From Flavobacteriales bacterium (GTDB lineage: Bacteria > Bacteroidota > Bacteroidia > Flavobacteriales_F > PHOS-HE28), in NCBI GenBank assembly GCA_019912395.1, contig JAIOIH010000055.1, positions 54,303 through 118,302 of the forward strand: a stretch of DNA of 64,000 bases. The letters run 5' to 3'. Position numbers and translations under genes: made by a program. The notes below the pieces were generated by a model. The model searched no databases. It saw nothing but the letters and a program-made list of their open reading frames with translations, and had not been told where the DNA came from. Shown here in pieces: positions 54,731 through 63,403 of the stretch; the first letter of the stretch is position 1; the number at the start of each line of letters is the position of its first letter.

Positions 54731-57060
54731 GCACGAGCCAGAACGATACCATCGACCTGAGGGCCATCGTCCGGAAGATCCTTCGGATGTGGTGGCTATT
54801 CGCGATCGTCACCATTATATCCGTGGGCGTGGCCGTATGGCATGTGAAGACGACACCGAAGACCTATGAGGTTCAAGGCGTCATGTTAATGAGCGATACC
54901 AAGCGGAACAGCTTTGGCGGGCGTGCCGAGGAGTTCATCAAGGGAACCTCCTACCTGAGCAGCAGCGCGGGACTGGAGGACGAGATCAGTATCCTGATGT
55001 CGTTCACCAACATCCTGAACACCATACAGCAATTGGATTTCGGCATCTCATACTACTACGAGAAGAATTTCCTTGAGCATGAGATCTATGAGGATAAACC
55101 GTTCATCGTGCGTTTGGACACGGGCCTCCAGATCACAGGCGTGAAAGTGGAAGTGTGGACGGACACCGCGGCGGGTACCTATCGCGTAGTGGCAAAAGGA
55201 AAGAATGTGCGCATGTTCAATGCAGGTCTGCAAAAGCCCGTGGACGATTTTGTCCCGGATCTTTCCATCGATCAAACGGCACGGATGGACGAGCCGTTCC
55301 GCAGTCCTTATCTGAACTTCAGTATCCGTTTCAACCCCGAACATGTGATCTCGCCGGAGCAGAAGTACTTTTTCGTTCCTGCCAGCAACGTGGAAGTAAC
55401 GGCCCACTATCGGAGGAAGACCGCAGTGATCCCCCAAAGTGATGAGAGCAACATCATTACCATCTCCACGCCCGGGCAGGACACGAAGAAGGAGCAGGAC
55501 TTCATCAATACCTTGATGCAGACCTACATCAAGAGCGAGCAGGAAAAGCACAACGAGAAGGGCAAGAAGACGATCGCGTTCATCGATCAGCAGCTCGATA
55601 GGTCCACGGAGAACCTGGAGACCGCGGAGGGGAACCTTCAAAATGTCCAAGCTTCGGCCGGTGGATTGGTCGGAAGCGCGAGCGACCGGGGCGCGGCCGT
55701 GTTCAATGACCTCTCACGGCTGAAGGATGAGGAAGGCAGGGCACGCTCCAAGCTTGAGTACCTCAGCGAATTGATCACGCACATGGGCACCGATGATGGA
55801 GGCACGCCCTCCACGATCTCCGCGGCCAATGTGGGTGCTCCCGCGCTGAGCAACTTGATCGATCAGTACAATCGCGATGTGAACGAACTGGCCACCAAGC
55901 GACTCACGGAACGCCAACAGTCGGCTCCCACGATCGCCTTGGCGCGAAAGGTGCAGACCCAGCGCAACCAGATCATTCAGAGTGCCCAGGATGCGCGGAG
56001 GGGCGCGCAATTGGAACTCGACCAGATCACCGCCCGGGTGAAGCAACTTGAGTATCAGCTGAACCAACTGCCCCAGAGCAGCAGGCAGGTGAGCATCGCA
56101 ACCCGCAAATACGACCTGAACGCGAGCATCAACACGTACCTGATGGAAAAGCGCTACGAGGCGGAGATCGCGGTGAACTCCGATCAAGTGGACAAATACA
56201 TCATCGATCCGGCGCGCGTGAAGGATGGTGGCCCCGTTGCGCCGAAAAAAAAGGTTTCCCTGGGCATAGCCTTGGCTGTGGGGGTCTTGTTGCCATTGGG
56301 TTTCATCCTTGTCCGCGACTTCTTCAATGATCGCATCATGGACCTTGATGAACTCAAGCGCTTGAGCCCCATTCCCGTGCTCAGCACGGTGCCCGTCACG
56401 AAGAGGCAGCGCATCACCAAGGAGGAGGACCGGTCCATATTGGCGGAGGCATTCCGCACCGCACGCATCAACCTTCAATACCTTAACGCCAATATGGAGC
56501 GCCAGGTAGTGGGGCTCACCAGTAGCACCAGCGGAGAGGGCAAGACGTTCTGTTCCGTGAATCTCGCCACGGTGATGGCACTGGGCAGCAAGCGGACCCT
56601 GCTGTTGGATGCGGACATGCGTAGACCGAAGATCCATGAACGGTTCGGTTTGGAACTGGGGCAAGGGCTCAGCACGTACTTGATCGCGGAAGCGGGCGTG
56701 GATGAGGTTATTCGCACATCCGACATACCCGGTCTGGACATCATAACCGCCGGTCCCATCCCGCCCAACCCGTTGGAGCTGTTTGAAAGTCCTCGTCTGG
56801 CGGAATTGCTGCAGCAGTTGCGTTCGCGGTATGATCATATCGTCATCGATGCCTCGCCCATGGGCGTGGTGAGCGAGTTCAAGGTCCTGGTCCATCACCT
56901 GGACATCACACTGTATGTCGTGCGTCAGGGCTTCACCCGCCGTGCCATGTTGCGACCGGTGAACGAGCTGTACGCGACCGATAAACTGAAGCGGGTCGAC
57001 CTCTTGTTCAACGGTGTGAAGGCGGGAGACGGCTACGGTTACGTGTATGAGCCGAAATAA
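54727..57060 (+). CDS. Wzc-like chain-length regulator and BY-kinase
   Basis: Inner-membrane tyrosine autokinase of 777 residues that controls polymer length and export with Wza. A Wzz domain with the first transmembrane helix (WWLFAIVTIISVGVAVWHV) is followed by a periplasmic coiled coil (about 270-480), a second helix (LGIALAVGVLLPLGFILV) and a cytoplasmic kinase. The kinase has Walker A SSTSGEGKT (Lys606), Walker A' LLLDADMRRPK and Walker B HIVIDASP. The C-terminus carries a tyrosine cluster at 770, 772 and 774 (GDGYGYVYEPK), the autophosphorylation tail. It overlaps the flippase gene by 14 bases. Confidence 0.95.
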   Translation: MSTSQNDTIDLRAIVRKILRMWWLFAIVTIISVGVAVWHVKTTPKTYEVQGVMLMSDTKRNSFGGRAEEFIKGTSYLSSSAGLEDEISILMSFTNILNTIQQLDFGISYYYEKNFLEHEIYEDKPFIVRLDTGLQITGVKVEVWTDTAAGTYRVVAKGKNVRMFNAGLQKPVDDFVPDLSIDQTARMDEPFRSPYLNFSIRFNPEHVISPEQKYFFVPASNVEVTAHYRRKTAVIPQSDESNIITISTPGQDTKKEQDFINTLMQTYIKSEQEKHNEKGKKTIAFIDQQLDRSTENLETAEGNLQNVQASAGGLVGSASDRGAAVFNDLSRLKDEEGRARSKLEYLSELITHMGTDDGGTPSTISAANVGAPALSNLIDQYNRDVNELATKRLTERQQSAPTIALARKVQTQRNQIIQSAQDARRGAQLELDQITARVKQLEYQLNQLPQSSRQVSIATRKYDLNASINTYLMEKRYEAEIAVNSDQVDKYIIDPARVKDGGPVAPKKKVSLGIALAVGVLLPLGFILVRDFFNDRIMDLDELKRLSPIPVLSTVPVTKRQRITKEEDRSILAEAFRTARINLQYLNANMERQVVGLTSSTSGEGKTFCSVNLATVMALGSKRTLLLDADMRRPKIHERFGLELGQGLSTYLIAEAGVDEVIRTSDIPGLDIITAGPIPPNPLELFESPRLAELLQQLRSRYDHIVIDASPMGVVSEFKVLVHHLDITLYVVRQGFTRRAMLRPVNELYATDKLKRVDLLFNGVKAGDGYGYVYEPK

Positions 57061-58399
57061 CCGGGAGACGGACCTGCGGAAGCAGCGCACCGAGGGTTTT
57101 CGCAAGTATTTTCGGAATACTTCCTGGTTGTTCGTGGACCGTATGGTGCGCTTGGGCACGGTGCTCATCACCAGTATTTTCATCACGCGGTATCTCGGTC
57201 CCGAGCTCTTCGGCCAGCTCAACTATGCCAGCGCCTTCGTAGGCATATTCTTCGCGCTAACCTCCATGGGCCTGGACGATATCCTGATCCGGGACCTGGT
57301 GCGCAGACCGGACCGGCGGGACCAGCTTCTGGGCACCGCCGCCGTGATCAAGTTCGGAGGTGCGGTGGTCCTCTTCATCACCGTGATGGCGTTGGCCTTC
57401 CTCAAGCAGCTCGATACCGTCAAGATCCTGATGATCCTGCTGATCGCCTCGGCGGAGTTCCTCAAGCCCTTCGTGGTCGTGGAGCAGTTCTTCTATTCAC
57501 AGGTGAAGGGCCGCACTGCCGCCAAGGTCAACATCGTACAGACCCTGATCTCATCCGGCTTCCGCCTGGGCTTGATCGTGGTTCACGCTTCCCTGGTCTG
57601 GTTCGCATGGGCCTATATCGTGGAAATGACGGTGGCCGTGGTCGGCTACCTCATCGCGTACAAGGGGATGGGGCTGTCTTGGCGGAACTGGCGGTTCAGC
57701 AAGCACACGGCACTTTATCTGCTCAAGCAATCATGGCCGCTGGTGATCTTTGGCCTGGCGCTCTATGTGCAGGCCAAGATCGATCAAGTAATGATCGGTG
57801 ACATCCTTCGAAAGACCGTGGGGGAGTCGGTCGCTGATGCTGAAGTGGGCCAATATTCGGCCGCACTGAAAATGATCGAGGCGTTGGGCTTTGTGCCCGG
57901 CATCGTCGTAGCCTCGCTGGCGCCAGCCATCACCCGTGCCCGTGCCCAGGACCGCAAGTTGTACGAGGACCGGTTGGTGAACCAGTACCGGCTCATGTTC
58001 ATCCTGTTCCTGGTCGTATCCGTGCCGCTCTACTTCATGGCGGAACCCATCATGGTGCTGCTTTTCGGTGAAGAGTTCCGCATGGCAGGCTATCTGCTTT
58101 CCCTCTTTGCCATCCGCTTGTTCTTCACCAACATGGGGGTGGCCAAAAGCAGTTTCATCACCAACGAGAGCCTGTTCAAGTACTCGCTGGTCACGGCGGT
58201 GGTGGGTGCCACGCTGAACATCACCATGAACTATCTATTGATCCCGACGTATCAATCCATTGGTGCCATCTGGGCCATGATCGGCTCCTTCTTTGTCAGC
58301 ATCTTCCTGGTCGACCTCTTCTTCAAGGACGCAAGGCCGAATTTTTGGTGGATGATGAAAGGGATCGGCACCTTTTGGAAGATACGGAACGTGAGTTGA
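57047..58399 (+). CDS. Polysaccharide flippase (Wzx-like, MOP superfamily)
   Basis: A 450-residue integral membrane protein with about 12-14 helices and a basic cytoplasmic N-terminus (MSRNNRETDLRKQRTEGFRK). The N-terminal Polysacc_synt signature is visible in ITRYLGPELFGQLNYASAFVG and GLDDILIRDLVRR, the middle in QSWPLVIFGLALYVQAKIDQ. It moves lipid-linked repeat units to the periplasmic side for Wzy. Position between Wzc and the glycosyltransferases fits a Wzx/Wzy-dependent pathway. Confidence 0.92.
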   Translation: MSRNNRETDLRKQRTEGFRKYFRNTSWLFVDRMVRLGTVLITSIFITRYLGPELFGQLNYASAFVGIFFALTSMGLDDILIRDLVRRPDRRDQLLGTAAVIKFGGAVVLFITVMALAFLKQLDTVKILMILLIASAEFLKPFVVVEQFFYSQVKGRTAAKVNIVQTLISSGFRLGLIVVHASLVWFAWAYIVEMTVAVVGYLIAYKGMGLSWRNWRFSKHTALYLLKQSWPLVIFGLALYVQAKIDQVMIGDILRKTVGESVADAEVGQYSAALKMIEALGFVPGIVVASLAPAITRARAQDRKLYEDRLVNQYRLMFILFLVVSVPLYFMAEPIMVLLFGEEFRMAGYLLSLFAIRLFFTNMGVAKSSFITNESLFKYSLVTAVVGATLNITMNYLLIPTYQSIGAIWAMIGSFFVSIFLVDLFFKDARPNFWWMMKGIGTFWKIRNVS

Positions 58400-58402
58400 T
58401 CC

Positions 58403-59644
58403 ATGAAGAAAGACCGCCATTTCATACCTCTGAAGCCCCACTTGTACAACGACTTCGCGTGCCCCGAATGCGGCGCGCCCGCACCCCGGAGCATCAGGGC
58501 CATGGTGCTGGGAAAGCAGACCGCGGCGGAATATGAATGCCTTGCCTGTGGATTGATCTTCGTGCGCGACCTTCCGGCAGGGTTCACCATCGATGTGCCA
58601 TTTGCCTTTCGGTCGCAGGACAAACATCCCTATCATCCGCCCAATGGCCCTGCGGAGGATTGGCCTGCCTACCCGGCATACCAAGTGCCCCTCACCGATC
58701 GGTACAATGTGCAGCGCAAGGTGTTCAAGGAGTGCAAGCGCATCATCATCCTCAATACCATCGATCATTTGTACGGCCATGTATTGCTGAAGCTGCTGAA
58801 CGCTCAACACTATCTGGACAACCATCCGGACATTGGCCTGGTGGTGATCGTGCCCAGGATGTTCGAATGGCTCGTTCCTGAAGGCGTGGCTGAGAGTTGG
58901 GTATTCGACATCAAGCTGAAACAGGCTTGGGGGTGGAACGCGGGGATCGATGCATTCGTGCAGGAGCAATGGGATCGCTATGAGGAGATCTACTTGGCAC
59001 CGGGATACAGCCATCCTGATTTCACGCGGATCGATATCGAACGGTTCACCCGGATCGAACCCTTCCGGCTGGAGGACTATCTCAAGGTTCCTCCATTGAT
59101 CACCTTCGTTACGCGCCACGATCGGCTGTGGTATGCATCACCGCTCACCAAGTTCATGCATCGTGCATTGAGGAAGATCGGTGTATTTCCCAACATCGCG
59201 GTCTGGATGCAGGACCGAATGGTGGCTGGCACCATCCGGAAGGTCCGCAAGCGCCTTCCCGGCGCCAAGTTCGCGGTGGTGGGACTGGGCCACCCCAACG
59301 GCATGCCTGAAGGTGTGGAGGACCTGCGCACCATGCGGATGGACCTGGATACCGAATTGGATTGGTGCCGCGTGTATGCCAAAAGCCAAGTGGTCGTGGG
59401 TGTGCATGGCAGCAATATGATCCTGCCCACCGCGCATGCCGCCGGATGCGTGGAGATCCTTCCCTACGATCGCTACGGGAACATGGTGCAGGACCTATCG
59501 GTGCGGTACAAGGACCGGATGCAGTTGTTCATGTACAGGTTCACCGATGAGTTCGCCAGTCCCCGGTACGTTGCACGGCACGTCGTGTCCATGTTCAAGG
59601 ATTATGAGGTGTACCGGATCGATAACCAAGTGAATATCTTTTGA
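58403..59644 (+). CDS. Zinc-ribbon protein with glycosyltransferase-like C-terminal domain
   Basis: A 413-residue soluble protein. The N-terminus has four cysteines spaced as a zinc ribbon (Cys20, 23, 46, 49: CPECG ... CLACG). The rest is an alpha/beta protein that reads like a GT-B-type transferase: VVIVPRMFEWLVPEG, a central FVTRHDRLW, VVGLGHPNGMPEGVEDLRTM and the likely donor-site segment VVVGVHGSNMILPTAHAAG with His335-Gly-Ser-Asn338. I cannot name the family with confidence; GT61- or GT10-like enzymes share the G-x-HG pattern. Its place inside the operon supports sugar transfer to the repeat unit. Confidence 0.65.
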   Translation: MKKDRHFIPLKPHLYNDFACPECGAPAPRSIRAMVLGKQTAAEYECLACGLIFVRDLPAGFTIDVPFAFRSQDKHPYHPPNGPAEDWPAYPAYQVPLTDRYNVQRKVFKECKRIIILNTIDHLYGHVLLKLLNAQHYLDNHPDIGLVVIVPRMFEWLVPEGVAESWVFDIKLKQAWGWNAGIDAFVQEQWDRYEEIYLAPGYSHPDFTRIDIERFTRIEPFRLEDYLKVPPLITFVTRHDRLWYASPLTKFMHRALRKIGVFPNIAVWMQDRMVAGTIRKVRKRLPGAKFAVVGLGHPNGMPEGVEDLRTMRMDLDTELDWCRVYAKSQVVVGVHGSNMILPTAHAAGCVEILPYDRYGNMVQDLSVRYKDRMQLFMYRFTDEFASPRYVARHVVSMFKDYEVYRIDNQVNIF

Positions 59645-59649
59645 TCGCA

Positions 59650-60645
59650 ATGAGCACGTTCATCGCCCCCGGCCCATTGACCACCCCGGTCCTGTTCATC
59701 GCCTTCAACAGGGAGAATGCGGCACGCATGGTCATGGAGGCCATCCGGGCGGCAAAGCCGCCTCGTCTGTACTTCGCCTGCGACGGACCGCGGAATGAAG
59801 CGGAGAGAAAACGCTGCGAAAGTGTTCGAGCCCTGGTGTCCATGGTGGATTGGGAGTGCGAAGTGCATACCCGCTTCAACGACGCGAACCTGGGTGTGAT
59901 GATGGGTGAATCCACCGCGATGGATTGGTTCTTCGAACACGAGGAGGACGGCATCATACTGGAGGATGACACCCTCCCGAGCCAGAGCTTTTTCTGGTAT
60001 TGCCAAGAACTGTTGGAGCGGTATCGCAACGACGACCGCGTGTGGTGCATCATGGGCAACAACCTCATGACCGAGTGGAAGACGAAGGACAATGCTTCCT
60101 ACTATTATTCGGCCCATGGTTATGGCGCCTACTGGGGCTGGGCCGGATGGCGGCGCGTGTGGAACAAGTACGATGTGCGGATGGCGGACTGGCCTGAGTG
60201 CAGGGACAACGATCTGCTGAACGGACATTTTCTGAGCAAGGCCGAAATGACCGAGGCCTACAAACTCTTCGAAGGGCAGTACACGGGTGCGATCCGGTCA
60301 TGGGATTATCAGATGGACCTGGCCCGGCTCCTCAACCGGGGGGTCACCTGTATTCCCAATGTCAATATGATCCGCAACATCGGTTTCGGGGCGGAGGGCA
60401 CCCATACCGTTAGTGAGAACGACCGACGGAACAAGGAAGAGCATGGAGAGACGACGTTTCCGTTGGTCCATCCACGGCACATGCTGGTGGACGTGCAGCG
60501 CGACATGGCCTATTTTGAGCGCTATATCCAGCCCACGTTGTACCAGCGGCTCAAGGAAGTGGTGAAGAACCTGCTGCCTGCCAAGGTGGACGAGGCACTG
60601 ACCCCGTTCGTTTCCAAGGTGCAGCGCCGACTGGGCATTAATTAA
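59650..60645 (+). CDS. GT-A-fold glycosyltransferase
   Basis: A 331-residue cytoplasmic enzyme from the ATG at 59650. The nucleotide-sugar fold is shown by PVLFIAFNRENAARMVMEAI, FACDGPRNEAE and the DXD-type metal site in EDGIILEDDTLPSQSFF. A conserved acceptor-side segment is YGAYWGWAGWRRVWNKYD. It resembles GNT-I-like and HpaA/HlpA-annotated bacterial transferases that use an EDD motif. Donor and acceptor sugars cannot be told from the sequence. Confidence 0.82.
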   Translation: MSTFIAPGPLTTPVLFIAFNRENAARMVMEAIRAAKPPRLYFACDGPRNEAERKRCESVRALVSMVDWECEVHTRFNDANLGVMMGESTAMDWFFEHEEDGIILEDDTLPSQSFFWYCQELLERYRNDDRVWCIMGNNLMTEWKTKDNASYYYSAHGYGAYWGWAGWRRVWNKYDVRMADWPECRDNDLLNGHFLSKAEMTEAYKLFEGQYTGAIRSWDYQMDLARLLNRGVTCIPNVNMIRNIGFGAEGTHTVSENDRRNKEEHGETTFPLVHPRHMLVDVQRDMAYFERYIQPTLYQRLKEVVKNLLPAKVDEALTPFVSKVQRRLGIN

Positions 60646-60682
60646 GCGGCTACCTTGGCCCGTGGTTTGACCCCTTCGGCCC

Positions 60683-61978
60683 GTGCTCAGCAAGAAGAAG
60701 ATCATAAACACCTTGTTCGTGCTGTCCTTCCCGTGGTATGGCTACGGGGCGTACAACTTGGCGCACAAGGGTTTTGCCATCGGGATCTTTACCTGCGCGA
60801 TCCCGTTCGTGCTCATCTTGGGCATTTACATGCTCGACCTGCTCTACCGCAAGTCCATGACGCCGTTGGTGAACGGCAAGTTCTACCTGGTGATGGGAGC
60901 GCTCACCTCCCTCAGCATATCCGTGCTGGTCGGCCTTCATAACAAGAGTCCGTTGATCAACAATGCCAATGGTGCGCTGCTCATCGTGCTTTTCTATGCA
61001 CCATTCCTCAGCTCCGTGGTGGTTCAAGTCTACAATAGGGCCGACCCGAAGTTCAATATGGCGTGGCTTGTAACGCAGGGGTTCATCAGTTACCTTGTTT
61101 TCAACCTGATGGGAATGGCCTTGGGGATCAAGAACGGGCTGCATTCCTTCCCCGGTCGGGCCAGCCCGCCCTTTGCATTTGGCATTTACGATGCAGCCCA
61201 TCTCCTGGCGATCTTCAACCTCATTCTGTTATCCTATTTGCGGGAGTTCAGGAAGGATCCGATGCGTTGGTTCGCCCTTGCCGGGTTGTATGTCATCAGT
61301 CTGGGCATCATCCTCAGCATCAACAGCCGGCTGTCCTTTATGATCTTCATCGTGTTCACGGCATTGTTCATCTCCCAGGCCATGAGGGCGTTGCGCGGAT
61401 TGTTCGCCATCTCCCTGTTCACCATGCCGATCATGATGAGCTTTGCGCTGTTGATCTATGAGATCCTCTCGCTGCCCCTCTTCGCCGCGATCATGGAGCG
61501 GGTGGACAAGGCGGATGTCACCACCTTCAATGGGCGCACCTACATATGGACCTCCGCGGCGGATTGGCTTACCGATGATCGGCGTGGCCTGATCTTCGGG
61601 AACGGCTATAATGGCCAGTACCATTTGCGCATATTGCGGTGGGTGGCCAAATTGTGGGGTGAGACAGGGGATTTCAGGCTTCATATGCACAGCGCGTTCC
61701 TGGAGATCCTGGTGAATCAAGGGGTGGTGGGCATTCTGCTGATGTACGGGATGTACTGGACCGGGTACAAGTTCTATCAAAGGCAGTACCTCTCCAATGG
61801 GTCAATGGCTCCGCTCTATGCCGGTTTCGTTTACATGATGTTCGTTTGGCAGATCGATATCGTGGCCTATGCCTTTTACAGTGGCTCCGCGTTCGTGTTC
61901 ATACTCATGGGCCCGGTGGTGATGAAGCGCCGGAGGGATGAGCCCCACGGCATGTTGACCGGGAGCCTTGCCAAATGA
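60683..61978 (+). CDS. O-antigen polymerase/ligase-type membrane protein (Wzy-like)
   Basis: A 431-residue integral membrane protein with about ten helices, started by GTG at 60683 (MLSKKKIINTLFVL as first Met). The Wzy_C-type periplasmic loop is recognisable by FNGRTYIWTSAADWLTDD, LIFGNGYNGQYH and, just before the next helix, LHMHSAFLEILVNQGVVGI. It should polymerise the repeat units flipped by the Wzx-like protein. Its stop overlaps the next glycosyltransferase gene by four bases (ATGA). Confidence 0.88.
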   Translation: MLSKKKIINTLFVLSFPWYGYGAYNLAHKGFAIGIFTCAIPFVLILGIYMLDLLYRKSMTPLVNGKFYLVMGALTSLSISVLVGLHNKSPLINNANGALLIVLFYAPFLSSVVVQVYNRADPKFNMAWLVTQGFISYLVFNLMGMALGIKNGLHSFPGRASPPFAFGIYDAAHLLAIFNLILLSYLREFRKDPMRWFALAGLYVISLGIILSINSRLSFMIFIVFTALFISQAMRALRGLFAISLFTMPIMMSFALLIYEILSLPLFAAIMERVDKADVTTFNGRTYIWTSAADWLTDDRRGLIFGNGYNGQYHLRILRWVAKLWGETGDFRLHMHSAFLEILVNQGVVGILLMYGMYWTGYKFYQRQYLSNGSMAPLYAGFVYMMFVWQIDIVAYAFYSGSAFVFILMGPVVMKRRRDEPHGMLTGSLAK

Positions 61979-62799
61979 TGGAGGGAGGAATACGTTCCAC
62001 CCCTGATCTGACCGGTTCGCCACTGGTCAGCATTGTGACGGTGGTGTACAATGGTGCAGCTTCCTTGGAGCGTACGATCCAAAGCGTGCTCGGCCAGGAC
62101 CGGAAGGACATCGAGTATATCATTGTGGACGGGGGAAGTACTGATGGCACGCTTGATATCATACGCAAATACGAGGACCGACTGGCCTTCTGGGTCAGTG
62201 AGAAGGACGCGGGGATCTACGATGCGATGAACAAGGGCGTGGCTTTGTGCCGGGGTGAATGGGTGGGCTTGATCAATGCGGATGATGCCTACGCGGAAGG
62301 GGCTGTGCGGAAGGCGATGGAGGCCGTGCGGGACCGGCCGGAGATCAACATCGTACATGGGGATATTCTCGTGCATTATCCGAACGGCAGCAGCAAGGTG
62401 AAACAGGCCAGGCGGTCCTCATTCCTGCTGAACTATTGGGAGATGGTCCTGAACCATCCCAGCTTCTTCGTGCGCCGGTCCTACTACCGGGACCACCCGT
62501 TCGATCCGAGCTTCCGCGTGAGCGGCGACCATCTATGGACGTTGCAGGCGTGGCGTGAAGATGCTTCCCAGTTTCTTTATATTCGGGAAGTGCTGGCCCA
62601 TTTCACGGCAGGCGGTGCCAGTATGACCAATTCATTGCAGAGCATGCTGGAGGAGGGCGACAGAATGGCAAAGGTCCTGGGCTTCAGCACAGGCGAGCGC
62701 ATCTTGGCGAGAATGGTGCGAACGTGCCTGTACTTCCCAGCGTTGGCCAAGTTGCAGTTCAATCAGTTGGTGGCATCTTTGCGGCCTAAGCGGGACTGA
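61975..62799 (+). CDS. Family 2 glycosyltransferase
   Basis: A 274-residue GT2 enzyme. The GT-A core is clear: SPLVSIVTVVYNGAASLERT, IEYIIVDGGSTDGTLDII, AMNKGVALCRGEWVGLINADDAY with the DXD-type ADD, and the later SGDHLWTLQAW. It is of the WcaA/colanic-acid type that adds sugars to lipid-linked repeat units. The ATG overlaps the Wzy-like stop, and its own stop overlaps the next gene (TGATG). Confidence 0.93.
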   Translation: MMEGGIRSTPDLTGSPLVSIVTVVYNGAASLERTIQSVLGQDRKDIEYIIVDGGSTDGTLDIIRKYEDRLAFWVSEKDAGIYDAMNKGVALCRGEWVGLINADDAYAEGAVRKAMEAVRDRPEINIVHGDILVHYPNGSSKVKQARRSSFLLNYWEMVLNHPSFFVRRSYYRDHPFDPSFRVSGDHLWTLQAWREDASQFLYIREVLAHFTAGGASMTNSLQSMLEEGDRMAKVLGFSTGERILARMVRTCLYFPALAKLQFNQLVASLRPKRD

Positions 62800-63299
62800 T
62801 GCAGGTACGGTACGGCCTTTTCCAGGACTGGCGTGCGAACCGGGGAAACCCCAAGGGGCGGTTGGTCATGATCTGGTTCAGAACGATGCACTTGCTGAGA
62901 CGGAGCCTGGTCACGTTCATCCTGTTCCTTCCGATCTTCATCCTGTACAGGCTCATGGTGGAGTGGATGCTCTGCATTGAACTGCCATGGAAAACGCGGA
63001 TCGGTCCGGGCTTTCGGATCGACCATGGGCAAGCCCTGGTCATTAACGACGGCACCGTTTTCGGCGCGAACTGTACCGTGCGCAACAGTACGACCATCGG
63101 GAACAAGCGTGCGAAGGAAGGAGGATATACGCGGGCACCGATCTTCGGCGACCGCGTGGACATCGGCGCGAATGCCGTGATCATCGGTCCCATCACCATT
63201 GGGGATGATGTGGCCATCGGCGCGGCTGCGGTGGTCCTGAGGGATGTTCCGGCGGGTCATGTGGCCATCGGGAACCCGGCCCGCTTCACTCCCCGGTGA
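62799..63299 (+). CDS. Left-handed beta-helix acetyltransferase (serine acetyltransferase-like)
   Basis: A 166-residue protein with a helical, hydrophobic N-terminal third (LVTFILFLPIFILYRLMVEW) that may sit in the membrane, and a hexapeptide-repeat left-handed beta-helix (VINDGTVFGANCTVRNSTTIG, DRVDIGANAVIIGPITIGDD, VAIGAAAVVLRDVPAGHVAIG). It resembles serine acetyltransferases used in capsule loci to acetylate a sugar. It is the last gene of the operon. Confidence 0.86.
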   Translation: MQVRYGLFQDWRANRGNPKGRLVMIWFRTMHLLRRSLVTFILFLPIFILYRLMVEWMLCIELPWKTRIGPGFRIDHGQALVINDGTVFGANCTVRNSTTIGNKRAKEGGYTRAPIFGDRVDIGANAVIIGPITIGDDVAIGAAAVVLRDVPAGHVAIGNPARFTPR

Positions 63300-63354
63300 T
63301 CAACAGGTCCCCCGCGTCAACCGGTACCGCCAGCACTTCCCCTTGGGGGTGAAT

Positions 63355-63385
63355 GGGAAAGGCCCGGAAGAACCGAGCCTTTCCC
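63355..63385. terminator. Hairpin between the exopolysaccharide operon and the T9SS protein
   Basis: Arms gggaaaggcccgg (63355-63367) and ccgagcctttccc (63373-63385) pair with one mismatch around a 5-base loop, between convergent genes. No T-run follows, so it is a weaker or two-way terminator candidate. Confidence 0.6.
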
Positions 63386-63403
63386 GATAGCTGCTTGCAG
63401 TTC

